Shown here in pieces: positions 55,042 through 63,673 of a stretch of DNA of 64,000 nucleotides (positions are counted from its first letter, which is position 1; each line of letters begins with the position of its first letter). The position numbers and the translations under genes were made by a program. The notes below the pieces were generated by a model. That model did not search any database and was not told where the DNA came from. It saw nothing but the letters and a program-made list of their open reading frames with translations. The DNA comes from an uncultured Bacteroidales bacterium (lineage in GTDB: Bacteria > Bacteroidota > Bacteroidia > Bacteroidales > UBA932). The DNA is taken from contig CALUTU010000011.1 of NCBI GenBank assembly GCA_944323785.1, positions 19,759 through 83,758 of the forward strand, read 5' to 3'.

Positions 55042-56370
55042 TTATGGTAGTCCGATTATACTCAGAGGACCGGAATAGCTGCATTTTACACTGAAGCCGT
55101 TGTCTGTGGTGAAATCGCAGATAATGGTATAGTTGTCCGTAGTACCGGATATCTGCATTGTTCCGCCGTTGATTATTCCATAAGTTATGTCATCGAGGTT
55201 CTCTGCATGTTCTACGTACGTTCCTTCATAATATACGGCACCTGAATAGTCGGAAATCTGGCCTGGATACAAAGTGTACTCGGCAGTTCCTCCGACATTA
55301 TATGTCTGCCCGGTGGCAAGTGCGCCGCTGAAATCGGCCGGCATGTACAGGTCTATGTACAGAATGCTGCCTGGAGGAGTCATTGAGCCGTCTTCACCTA
55401 TGAGCAGGTCTGTCATCTGCAGACTGACGTTCATGACACCGTCATTGTCTGAAATATAGGAGGCAGTGGCAGCTGTTGCTGTGATGTCGAGGTTGACTGA
55501 CAGCTTGTTGTCATCATCATCTCCACCTGAGTAATAGTTGTCGTAGACGGCCTCGCCGGAGTATGTGAAATGATGGGTCATTCCTTCCTCGTCAGTGAGG
55601 ACGGCATCCATTACGATATTGCTGCCATCATATTCGATGGTGAGAGTGCCTTCATCGAAGTAGATGTTGGAAGTGTATTCTCCGTCGGGGCTCATGACGG
55701 AAGCTTTCGAATAATCGTAGGAGAATGTCATGTCCGCAGTACTTTTGGGCTCGCTAAGCGTGTACGTTCCTGCAGGAGGCAGTGGAGCGTTTTCATTGTC
55801 CGGTGCATTTGCGGCATAGATCTCCATCAGGTAGTAGGTGCTTTCAGACTGGGGCAGACCCTCTATCAGCGGCATGTCGGAGATATATGTGGAGTAGCGG
55901 TGTTCTCCGTTGTTGCCTGAAGGCCCGTAGTAGTAACCTGTAAAGTCAGTAAGATCGAAGTTGTAATCGTACTCAGGCTCGGGTGCCGGCGGGTCTTCTT
56001 TTATGGCGGCCTGGCTTACACTTATCTCTGCGGATACGGATTGGCCGTCACCGTATGTATATGCGAGCAGGATCTTTCCCTCCCTGGTTTCTCCTGTGCT
56101 GTTGCTGTCCGCTGTAAAAGTGGTCGTAGTGCTGTCTATGCCGACGAAGTCATGCATCCATTCATCGGGCGAAGTGGCAGTCAGCTCGCCGTCCGATGTC
56201 GGGTTCAGGATCTCGTATGCTATTTCTACCTGGCCTCCTTGCTCGGGAACGGAAAGAGTGGCGGCAGTCTTGATTTCAGGAGGGTCCGGATTGTAGGTCG
56301 GCCCGTCGTTGTTGTCGCAGCCCGTTGAAAGTATCAGTGCTGCGGCTGTCATGAATAGAATCTTTTTCAT
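55042..56370 (-). CDS. BACON-domain lipoprotein of unknown function
   Basis: 442 residues from ATG 56370. Lipobox LSTGC is followed by an Asn/Asp/Pro-rich linker. Residues 40-125 form a BACON-like domain (EQGGQVEIAYEILNPTSD, EGKILLAYTYGDGQSVSAEISV). Then a Pro-rich spacer and two beta-rich segments with GTYTLSEP and GGTMQISG motifs. It is convergent with the larger BACON lipoprotein and shares its domain, but the rest differs. It is probably surface exposed. Confidence 0.75.
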   Translation of the reverse strand: MKKILFMTAAALILSTGCDNNDGPTYNPDPPEIKTAATLSVPEQGGQVEIAYEILNPTSDGELTATSPDEWMHDFVGIDSTTTTFTADSNSTGETREGKILLAYTYGDGQSVSAEISVSQAAIKEDPPAPEPEYDYNFDLTDFTGYYYGPSGNNGEHRYSTYISDMPLIEGLPQSESTYYLMEIYAANAPDNENAPLPPAGTYTLSEPKSTADMTFSYDYSKASVMSPDGEYTSNIYFDEGTLTIEYDGSNIVMDAVLTDEEGMTHHFTYSGEAVYDNYYSGGDDDDNKLSVNLDITATAATASYISDNDGVMNVSLQMTDLLIGEDGSMTPPGSILYIDLYMPADFSGALATGQTYNVGGTAEYTLYPGQISDYSGAVYYEGTYVEHAENLDDITYGIINGGTMQISGTTDNYTIICDFTTDNGFSVKCSYSGPLSIIGLP

Positions 56371-56463
56371 ACTGTATAAGGTTTGATGTTGTTGAATTAT
56401 GTGGTATAGTTTTCTCAAAATTACTGAAATTTTCTGTACGGACAACGAATGAGACAGAAAGTT

Positions 56464-57429
56464 TCAAATTTTTTCAATGGCTTTGGTGATTCTTCTTAGG
56501 GACTCTTCCTTTCCAAGAATGTAAAGCAGGTCGATTGCTCCTCCCGGGGTTACAAGCAGTCCTGACAGGGCGATCCTTATGGGCCATGTGAACGGCCCTA
56601 TCTTGAGGCCGGCTTCGGAAGCCATGCCTGTGACGGTATCCAGAAGGACTTCTTCAGACCAGTCATCAACTGTAGAAAGGGTATTGGCTGCCTTTTTCAA
56701 TATCGCAGCTGATGTCTCGAGAGTGGACTTGTTCTTCTTGTTTATGAACAGTTCCGTGCTGTAGTCGGGCAGTTCGTGCAGGAAAGCGGTCTTTTCCGGT
56801 ATCTCGGACATCTTTCCTATTCTGGACTGCAGCAATGACGCGGTCTTTTCCCATTTGGATTCGAGCGCAGTGCCTTCCATACCGGAGAAAGGCAGGGCCA
56901 GCGTGCGGAATACTGCCGGGTCCATCATGCTGATATGCTTGCCGTTGACCCAATCCAGCTTCTGGTAGTCGAATACGGCGGGACTTTTGTGTATTCCGCT
57001 TACCGAGAATTGGGCGATAAGCTCGTCCATAGTGAATATTTCCTGTTCGGATTTCGGGGACCATCCAAGCATGGCTATGTAGTTGATGATGCCTTCCGGT
57101 ATGTATCCCTGCTCGAGGAGTGCCTGGAAACTGACGGCTCCGTGTCTCTTTGAGAGTTTGCTTATGGTTCCGTCCGGGTTCTTGCCGTTGATCAGGGGCA
57201 GATGGATATATTCGGGGGCCTCCCAGCCGAATGCCTTGTACAGCAGCAGGTATTTCGGATTGGACGACAGGTATTCCGATCCCCTGATAATGTGGGTGAT
57301 GTGCATGAGGTGGTCGTCCACTACGTTGGCGAAGTTGTAGGTGGGCATGCCGTCGCTCTTGAGCAGCACCTGATCGTCAAGGGTCGAGTTCTCGACTGTT
57401 ATCTCTCCGTACACCATGTCGTTCCAGGA
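56464..57429 (-). pseudogene. gltX: C-terminal part of glutamyl-tRNA synthetase, N-terminal half missing
   Basis: About 317 residues remain where GltX has about 480-500. The KMSKS equivalent SKLSKRHG, the DGMPTYNFANVVDDHLM segment and the anticodon-binding domain are present. The Rossmann first half with the HIGH motif is absent. Upstream the frame meets TAA at 57430-57432, and beyond it the same frame encodes an arginase-family fragment. The sequence type is closer to Firmicutes-like GltX (NFANVVDDHLMHITHIIRGSEYL) as I recall that family. Without the HIGH motif it cannot charge tRNA, so a complete gltX must be elsewhere, or the contig is misjoined here. The ATG at 57417 is not a real start. 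Confidence 0.8.
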
Positions 57430-57942
57430 TTACGACATAGGCGGTTCTATACGTGCCGGCAACTGCTTTACTATCCTGCTGTCCCCGAGGCCCATGCATG
57501 CGGTTACGGCCATAGCGTGATATCCGGCGTACACGTCTCCGGGGAGGGTGATGTCCGGATGCGCGTCAATCCATATCACCGCCACGTCGTCCCCGTACCT
57601 GTCCGTCAGATATGTGAAGGGGACCACGCTTGCCGAGCACTCCCCGCCCAATGTGACGATGCGGTCCGGGGCCGCCACTTTCAATATGTCCAGAGCAGCA
57701 GCCGTCTGGGCCGCGATGATGTCACGGTCCATTACCCCGTCCGTCACTGTCCGCTCACACGGGCCCAGGCTTACGGGTACTGTGTAGGTCTCCTGATTAT
57801 TGCCTGCCGGAACTAAGAAATTGAGCAGCTGCGCTCCCAGCCAGCATCCCCTGGCCGACCTCGCGCGGTCCTCTATTTCCGGAATCCACCGCGCTATATC
57901 CCCGCCCTGCCATTGCGGGTAGATGAGTCTGATTGTTTTTAT
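57430..57942 (-). pseudogene. Arginase/ureohydrolase family fragment without a start codon
   Basis: About 170 residues of an arginase-family protein: KTIRLIYPQWQGGDIARWIP at the start, LGGECSAS for the metal-binding His-type loop, and WIDAHPDITLP as the second metal site. It stops after ARIEPPMS, before the third metal-binding region, so the C-terminal half is missing. There is no ATG; the expected position reads ATA (57940-57942), and an upstream TATCTTGC looks like a decayed -7 box. The fragment joins the gltX remnant in frame across one TAA. It is not a working enzyme. Confidence 0.7.
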
Positions 57943-57976
57943 GCCGCAAGATACTCAAAAAACAGCATAAATTTCG

Positions 57977-57984
57977 TAGTTTTG
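57977..57984 (+). promoter_or_regulatory. -7 box of the YwqG-like gene
   Basis: TAGTTTTG matches TAnnTTTG and lies 19 bp before ATG 58004. Confidence 0.5.
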
Positions 57985-58003
57985 CCAAACTAATTATGTG
58001 TTT

Positions 58004-58627
58004 ATGGCAATACGGATTGAAACAAGATTGACGGACCGGGATCTCACCGGGCGGAGTCACTGGTGGGGTGCGCCGGATATGCCGGAGGGGATGGCGTATC
58101 CCTGCATAGATGTGGAGGACGGGGACGGCGGCACGTACCCGGAGCCGTTGACATTTGTCTGCCAGATACGCTGCAAGGATATCGCAGGGTTGGATACGGA
58201 CGGGCTGCTGCCGCACAGCGGGATGCTTTATTTCTTCGCACCGATAGACTATTTTCTCGGAGAAGACGGTTCTCCTCTGGACTATCATGATTCTCCTGCG
58301 GTGATTTATACAGAGCGGGAGGACGGGCTAGTGCCGTATGAACTGTGTTGGGAGGGGACGGATGAGAGTGTCTTCCGGCCTGCAGAGGAAATGCTTTTCT
58401 CCAAGGCAGAATCTCCGCGCGGCGACGGTCACATCCTGCTGGGCGAGCCGTATCAGGACGAGATCCGCCAGGCTCATCCGGGCTGCCTGTCCCTGCTGCA
58501 GATAGACGAGGATGACCGCTGGGGCCTGCGCTTCTACGACTGCGGCATGTACTATTTCCTCGTCAGACCCAGCGACCTCACGGACCGCAGATGGCACCGC
58601 GTCGAAGGCGATCTGTTCTTCTATTGA
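58004..58627 (+). CDS. YwqG/DUF1963 family protein
   Basis: 207 residues from ATG 58004. The family marks are WWGAPDMPEGMAYP, LTFVCQIRCKDIA, GMLYFFAPIDY, LSLLQIDEDD and the closing YDCGMYYFLVRPSDL. No catalytic site is known for this family. It lies 24 bp before the SWIM-domain gene, likely in one unit. Confidence 0.85.
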   Translation: MAIRIETRLTDRDLTGRSHWWGAPDMPEGMAYPCIDVEDGDGGTYPEPLTFVCQIRCKDIAGLDTDGLLPHSGMLYFFAPIDYFLGEDGSPLDYHDSPAVIYTEREDGLVPYELCWEGTDESVFRPAEEMLFSKAESPRGDGHILLGEPYQDEIRQAHPGCLSLLQIDEDDRWGLRFYDCGMYYFLVRPSDLTDRRWHRVEGDLFFY

Positions 58628-58651
58628 AAACAATCGGAAGGAGAATGTTTT

Positions 58652-60328
58652 ATGAGATTGGATGACTTTGAGAATGAGATTTCTGCAGTGATTTTCCGAA
58701 GGGGAGAGGATTATTATGAGGATGGTCTTGTGGAGGAGTTGGATGAGACGGCTCCCGGTATATGGTGTGCGGTGGTCGCCGGAACAATGGATTATGAGAC
58801 GGAGGTTTGTGTTAAGGACGGGGAGATTGTCTCATGGGATTGCGACTGTCCATATGACGGCTATATGTGCAAGCACGTGGTGGCGGTACTGCTCAAACTG
58901 CGCAATGAGAGGTCGGCTTTCTCTGAATATGAGGAAGTTGAATCCAATGTTGAGTCTGTAGTGCCTGAAGAAAGGACAGTCGGGCCTTTTGACGGCGCCG
59001 CGGATTTGTCTGACAAAGTATCTTTGTTGACAGACAAGCAGTTGCGGGACTTTGTCGGCAGATATGCACAGAAAGATGCCGCTTTCAGGGAGGAACTGCT
59101 CGGAGCTGTCGTGAAGAAGCAATTGTCCGGAAATCCTGATACCTATCGCCTGGAGGTGAGAAAGTATATCTGTTGTGCGAATATCTACGGTATTTTGAAA
59201 AAGGGGCAGCTGCTGTTGGAGGCCGGTCGGATGGATGCCGCCGCGGCTATAGCGCTTCAGACTTTGGAGTCCTTTGCGGATGAATATGAGTACTATGACT
59301 ATACTGACAGCAATTCAGTAGACCCCGATGTGTGTGATGAGGCAGGCGCTCTGATACATAAAATAATTGATGACGGCAGGACCGGGGACGGTCTCAAACG
59401 GTTTATAGCGGAGGAGCTGGACCGGATGTCGAAGAAGGAGGTTTATACGGATTATGATATGTTCGATATGGACGCATTGGTAGCTGATGTCAGTGAGAGG
59501 GTGCTGTCTAAGGAGGATGTACTGAAAATGATAGATGCTCATCTGAGCACAGAATCTGAGTATCGTCTTGCGGACTGGGTGCGCCGGAGAGTGACGCTCC
59601 TTACCGGTTTGGGCAGGGTGAAAGATGCGGAAGACACAGTGCGTCATTATCTTTATCTTCCGGAGATACGCAAGGATGAGGTGGACAGGTGTGTTGCGTC
59701 GGGAGAGTACCGCAAGGCCTATGCGATGCTGGACAAGGGTATCGCTCTGGCGCAAAAGATGAGACATCGGGGAACGGAGGACAAGTGGTTGGAGATGAAG
59801 CGTGAGATTTATGAGAGACAGGGAGATGCGGGCGGTGTCATGGACACTACCCTTAAGTTGTTTATAAACTCTCTTAAGATGGAGGAATACCGTAGGCTTA
59901 AGAAGTTGGTGAGTGCTGATGAGTGGCCTGAGTATTTGGACAGGCTGATTGACCATACTAAGCTTTGCGATTACTCCAGTTATGCTCACTGTTCTCAGGC
60001 GGAGATATTCAAGGAGGAAAAGGAATATGACCGTCTTCTGAATCTGATTGCCAACTTGAGACCTGACAGCCGTTTGGAAGCATTGATGCGGTATTCGGAG
60101 GTATTGAAGGATATGTATTCTAAGCAGCTGTTGGAAATGTTCGTTCCTTTGATAAAGGATTATGCTGAGAAGAATGTCAATGTCAAGGCATATCCTTATG
60201 TTGTGCAGGTGCTTAGGCAGATGCGCAGATTGAACGGGGGAGCGGAGGCGGTGTCCGGGCTGGTCGCTTTGTTCCGGCAGAAATACATAAGACGCTCGCG
60301 CATGATGCGGGAGTTGGATAAACTCTGA
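58652..60328 (+). CDS. SWIM zinc-finger protein with a long helical repeat region
   Basis: 558 residues with an AAGGAG site (58638-58643) before ATG 58652. The SWIM motif CDCPYDGYMCKHVVAVLL gives the CxC...CxH zinc ligands at about residues 61-76. After that come helical, TPR/HEAT-like repeats to the C terminus. SWIM domains bind DNA or protein. The YwqG-like gene precedes it. The function of this pair is unknown. Confidence 0.82.
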   Translation: MRLDDFENEISAVIFRRGEDYYEDGLVEELDETAPGIWCAVVAGTMDYETEVCVKDGEIVSWDCDCPYDGYMCKHVVAVLLKLRNERSAFSEYEEVESNVESVVPEERTVGPFDGAADLSDKVSLLTDKQLRDFVGRYAQKDAAFREELLGAVVKKQLSGNPDTYRLEVRKYICCANIYGILKKGQLLLEAGRMDAAAAIALQTLESFADEYEYYDYTDSNSVDPDVCDEAGALIHKIIDDGRTGDGLKRFIAEELDRMSKKEVYTDYDMFDMDALVADVSERVLSKEDVLKMIDAHLSTESEYRLADWVRRRVTLLTGLGRVKDAEDTVRHYLYLPEIRKDEVDRCVASGEYRKAYAMLDKGIALAQKMRHRGTEDKWLEMKREIYERQGDAGGVMDTTLKLFINSLKMEEYRRLKKLVSADEWPEYLDRLIDHTKLCDYSSYAHCSQAEIFKEEKEYDRLLNLIANLRPDSRLEALMRYSEVLKDMYSKQLLEMFVPLIKDYAEKNVNVKAYPYVVQVLRQMRRLNGGAEAVSGLVALFRQKYIRRSRMMRELDKL

Positions 60329-60360
60329 TTCTGGGAGTGCCCTTTGTGTTGTTCCGTATT

Positions 60361-61497
60361 TCAACATTCTTTGCCGCCATATTGGTCGGCATCGTCTTTC
60401 AGCAAATAGTTGGAACTGCGTCCTCCGTCGGCTGCCGCTGTCAGTATGCCTTTCTCTATAAGGTCAGTTATGTCCCTGAGGGCAGTGGCTTGTGAAGTCT
60501 TGGTTATTTTTGCCCATTTGGAGGATGTGAGCTTGCCTGTAAAGCCGTCCCAGAGCATATTGACCACTCTCACCTGTCTCTCGTTCATCGGTATCTCACG
60601 GTGCCGTTGCCAGAAAGAGGATTTGCATACAACTCTCTTTACAGTTTCCTTTGCCCTGAGAATGGAGCTTTTCATCGTATTCAAGAACCATTCAAGCCAC
60701 TCTGTAATATCCGTAGAGTTGCTCGTAGTATGCTCCAAAATCTCGTAATAGGCCTTTTTTTCACGCAGTATCTCTGCCGACATACTGTAAAAACGCAAAG
60801 GGAACCCATCTGCCTTGGCCAGCTGCATATCGGTTATAGTCCGCGTCAAACGCCCGTTTCCGTCATCAAATGGGTGGATGGCAACAAACCACAAGTGTGC
60901 TACTGCCGCTTTCAGTACAGGGTCGATTACGGTGTTGTCAGAATTTATCCACGTTAAAAAATCAGTCATCATATCAGGGACAACATCTGACGGCGGTGCT
61001 TCGTAATGTACTTTTTCCTTACCCATCGCTCCGGAAACTATCTGCATCGGCTCACCGCCTGTCCGGTATGCCCCGACTGTAATCGGATACATACCGCTTC
61101 GTCCGGTAGGGAACAATGCGGCGTGCCAGTTGAACAGGCGTTCCGGGGTGAGTGGTTTGTTGCAGTTTGTCACAGCATCCATCATGATCTGCACAACACC
61201 CTCGGTATAGTGATCTGGTTGTGGAAGACCTGCGGTGTCAATACCCAAATGCCTTGCAATGGACGACCGCACTTTGTCAGAATTCAAAATCACGCCCTCA
61301 ATTTCGTTTGAGCGCAGCACATCCTCGGTCATTACATTGAGTGCAGTCATGCTTTGTACATTAAATCCCAGTCCGTCCATCATACCCTGTATCATTCCTT
61401 CGAGGTTGCGTACCTCTGAGAGCAGGGCTATGAGCCTGGAATCATTCCATGTAAAAGAAGGCCATTCAGGATATTGCCAGATGTATATTGGTCTCAT
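60361..61497 (-). CDS. Fic family AMP-transferase with inhibitory helix
   Basis: 378 residues from ATG 61497 (61503 is possible). The Fic core is HPFDDGNGRLTR, complete with catalytic His. The N-terminal SNEIEG fits the class II inhibitory motif (S/T)xxxE(G/N), so activity is self-restrained. A DUF4172-like N terminus (YIWQYPEWPSFTW) and a C-terminal winged helix (KLTSSKWAKITKTSQATALRD) flank the core. It probably AMPylates a host-cell protein of its own and may bind DNA. A -7 box on the reverse strand lies at 61516-61523. Confidence 0.92.
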   Translation of the reverse strand: MRPIYIWQYPEWPSFTWNDSRLIALLSEVRNLEGMIQGMMDGLGFNVQSMTALNVMTEDVLRSNEIEGVILNSDKVRSSIARHLGIDTAGLPQPDHYTEGVVQIMMDAVTNCNKPLTPERLFNWHAALFPTGRSGMYPITVGAYRTGGEPMQIVSGAMGKEKVHYEAPPSDVVPDMMTDFLTWINSDNTVIDPVLKAAVAHLWFVAIHPFDDGNGRLTRTITDMQLAKADGFPLRFYSMSAEILREKKAYYEILEHTTSNSTDITEWLEWFLNTMKSSILRAKETVKRVVCKSSFWQRHREIPMNERQVRVVNMLWDGFTGKLTSSKWAKITKTSQATALRDITDLIEKGILTAAADGGRSSNYLLKDDADQYGGKEC

Positions 61498-61605
61498 GTC
61501 CATTCGGTTTATTCGCAAATATAGAATTAATGACGCGAATAGGCAAATTATTCACGTCATATTTTGATTGGAATAGCAGGACTTAAGTTGACGCAATAAA
61601 TTGTG

Positions 61606-61902
61606 TCACACCAGTACCCCAGTCCTGAGAATATCTTCATAAAGAGGACTGTCATCATCCTCTGTCAGTAGGACCGGTTCTATCAGACAGCTTACTTTCC
61701 TGCCTAACTTCCAGAGTAAAGGAGTGTCTTCAAAGTAGTTTTCACTTCTTTTTGAAACCACTACGGCAATATCTATATCACTTTCCTCAGTGTAGTTCCC
61801 TTTGCTGTATGAGCCATAGAGATACAACGCCTTCAATGGCAGGTGTTCAGCTACCATTGCCTTGTATTTCCTTGCTATATCTAAAGCCTGCCCTTTATCC
61901 AT
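61606..61902 (-). CDS. Minimal nucleotidyltransferase (MNT) antitoxin-like
   Basis: 98 residues. The active-site pattern is GSYSKGNYTEESDIDI. It overlaps the HEPN gene by 22 bp. In HepT/MntA pairs the MNT protein neutralises the HEPN RNase by adding AMP groups. This module lies 100 bp past the Fic gene on the same strand. Confidence 0.85.
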   Translation of the reverse strand: MDKGQALDIARKYKAMVAEHLPLKALYLYGSYSKGNYTEESDIDIAVVVSKRSENYFEDTPLLWKLGRKVSCLIEPVLLTEDDDSPLYEDILRTGVLV

Positions 61903-62186
61903 AATTGAAGTGTTTTTGTCTTGTTTAACAATTCCTTGCAGTATTCTGGCGTCAGAACTTTCATCAGCAGCTCCTTATAGGACGGATACCTTGCCATCAG
62001 ACCTGACTTTAAAGCCAGCCTTGACAGGTGATGAATCTTCAAAGGAGGCTCTTCCAGTACTTTGCTCCAATATGCCTTGAGTGCCTTTTCAATGACCTGA
62101 TGGCACATAAACCCGACATAAAGGAATCTCTTTGTCTCCAGCATTGCCTGCGCTGTGTCAAAATCATAGTCAGACAATTCTATCAA
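61881..62186 (-). CDS. HEPN-domain protein, toxin-like partner of the MNT gene
   Basis: 101 residues. The start appears to be TTG 62186, with an in-frame stop just upstream and no ATG before residue 15. The helices DFDTAQAMLETKRFLYVGFMCHQVIEKALKAYW (shown as DFDTAQAML and FMCHQVIEKAL) match the HEPN family. The usual Rx4-6H ribonuclease motif is not obvious in its standard place, so this may be a non-nuclease or variant member. It is followed by the MNT gene with a 22-bp overlap. Confidence 0.82.
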   Translation of the reverse strand: MIELSDYDFDTAQAMLETKRFLYVGFMCHQVIEKALKAYWSKVLEEPPLKIHHLSRLALKSGLMARYPSYKELLMKVLTPEYCKELLNKTKTLQLWIKGRL

Positions 62187-62277
62187 ATATGTTATTTATC
62201 CGCCATAAATCAGTCAATTATGTGGCATAATATACGTTTTTATCTTCAATTTGTTTTATTGATGTTTACAAAAGATG

Positions 62278-62321
62278 CAATACTTCGGTAAATTTTTCGG
62301 TAAAAATTTACCGAAGTATTG
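62278..62321. promoter_or_regulatory. Perfect 44-nt hairpin/palindrome before the LytTR gene
   Basis: Two perfect 20-bp arms (62278-62297 and 62302-62321) around CGGT. The arm contains TTCGGTAAATTTTT. It ends 14 bp before ATG 62336, and the site AAAGGAG at 62326-62332 lies between. It could be an operator for the LytTR protein or an RNA hairpin that gates translation. No U-run follows, so it is not a simple terminator. Confidence 0.75.
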
Positions 62322-62335
62322 TACTAAAGGAGCTA

Positions 62336-62692
62336 ATGGGAAGGCACATAGTCATATCCACGTCTGTCGATCTGGTACGTGTGGCCACGGAGGGTGTGGT
62401 GTATATCTCCTCTGACGGCAATTATTCGACGCTTATTCAGGCGGACGGCGGCAGCCGTATTCTGACGGTGCAGCTCGGTCAGTTGGAGACCCTTATTGCC
62501 AGGCAGTTGGAAACGGACGGAAATGTGTTTATCCGCATCGGCAAGAGCTTGATAATCAATCGTAACTATATACATTACATTAATATCCCAAAGCAGCAGC
62601 TTGTCCTTTCCGACGCACGGACTTTCAGCCACACTGTCTCAGCGTCAAAGGATGCGTTGCGCCAGCTTAAGGAATTGATAGAGAAGGAGTGA
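62336..62692 (+). CDS. Single-domain LytTR transcriptional regulator
   Basis: 118 residues made up of one LytTR DNA-binding domain: LVRVATEGVVYISSDGNYSTLI, FIRIGKSLIINRNYIHYIN and LVLSDARTFSHTVSASKDALRQLKE. There is no receiver or membrane part. A Shine-Dalgarno site (62326-62332) and the perfect hairpin at 62278-62321 precede it. Its stop overlaps a GTG of the next gene (GTGA), and ATG follows 2 bp later, so regulator and membrane protein are coupled. Confidence 0.9.
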   Translation: MGRHIVISTSVDLVRVATEGVVYISSDGNYSTLIQADGGSRILTVQLGQLETLIARQLETDGNVFIRIGKSLIINRNYIHYINIPKQQLVLSDARTFSHTVSASKDALRQLKELIEKE

Positions 62693-62694
62693 CC

Positions 62695-63573
62695 ATGAAA
62701 GAGAATAAGGATATACCGGAAATCCGGGATGATGAGATACGCGTCATCGGAGATTCTCAGTCCGGTGAGAATAAGAGCGGCAGGGCGTGGTGGTGGATAT
62801 TGGCGGCCGTCGTATTGGCAGCGGGGATTGTCTCGGCTGTGCTGTTGGTGAGGGAGCCTGGGAATGCAGCTGACCGGGATGAGCAGGAACAGGAGGTGGT
62901 GCGCGGCTTCTATGAGCAGGAGGAAATGGTTGACAGTGTACAGTCTGCGCCGGCGTATGTGGAGGTGGAGGAGCAGACAATATCCGGAGTGCCTGTGCGC
63001 ATCTTTACACCGGTAGGCGGAGAGCCGTCGTTGATGATCGGAATGCCGGATTTTGAAGATTCAACCATCTTTTTTATAACTCAGGCTGCAGATATACGCG
63101 CTGATAATATGCAGATTTTAGGTGACTTCGTACTGCGTGGAGAGCAAATCGCCAAGGGACGGACCAAGTTGGGATGGTGTGCGATAATTGACGGCAATAT
63201 ATCGATAGGCTATGATAAGGAACCTGCGGCCTTGCAAGAGGCAATATTATCCGGAGGCTATTTTTTCCGTCAATACGGTTTGATCGCTGGCGGCAAGTAC
63301 GTGAAGGAGTCCAGCCGATGGAAATATTCCAGCCGGCGCAGGGCATTGTGTCTTAAAGACGGTCAGGACTTTATTGTCGAGACTCTTGAGGCTGAGACAT
63401 TTCCGCGATTTTCATATGTCCTTGAGGACTTGAATGTAGATGCTGCGATTTATCTAGTAGGTGGCGATTCATACGCTTATGGCCGTGACCGGGACGGCAA
63501 TAGAATCGCGTCCGGTATCTTCGACCCGGACGTTATTATGGACAATACCAGTTACATACTTTGGAAGTATTGA
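62695..63573 (+). CDS. Membrane-anchored protein with a phosphodiester-glycosidase-like domain
   Basis: 292 residues from ATG 62695. A short cytoplasmic N terminus, one membrane helix at about 32-54 (WWWILAAVVLAAGIVSAVLLV) and an acidic stalk lead to an extracytoplasmic domain from about residue 95. ILSGGYFFRQYG, RRRALCLKDGQDFIV and AIYLVGGDSYAYGR resemble the NAGPA/phosphodiester glycosidase fold, but the DGG-type ending is changed to VGGDS, so it may be non-catalytic. Coupled to the LytTR gene, it may be the membrane sensor that controls that regulator. Confidence 0.6.
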   Translation: MKENKDIPEIRDDEIRVIGDSQSGENKSGRAWWWILAAVVLAAGIVSAVLLVREPGNAADRDEQEQEVVRGFYEQEEMVDSVQSAPAYVEVEEQTISGVPVRIFTPVGGEPSLMIGMPDFEDSTIFFITQAADIRADNMQILGDFVLRGEQIAKGRTKLGWCAIIDGNISIGYDKEPAALQEAILSGGYFFRQYGLIAGGKYVKESSRWKYSSRRRALCLKDGQDFIVETLEAETFPRFSYVLEDLNVDAAIYLVGGDSYAYGRDRDGNRIASGIFDPDVIMDNTSYILWKY

Positions 63574-63600
63574 CTTCTGGGGCTGGTGTGGAAAAATAAA

Positions 63601-63634
63601 GCCCGGACGAGGGGAATTTCCGTGTCGTCCGGGC
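63601..63634 (-). terminator. Intrinsic terminator of nqrF
   Basis: GCCCGGACGA and TCGTCCGGGC are perfect 10-bp arms. Read on the reverse strand a T-rich run follows, so it ends the nqrF transcript. It also lies 28 bp after the end of the forward gene. Confidence 0.8.
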
Positions 63635-63673
63635 AGGTCTCTATAATGTCGGCTGCGGAAGTCCGCGGAGGGA

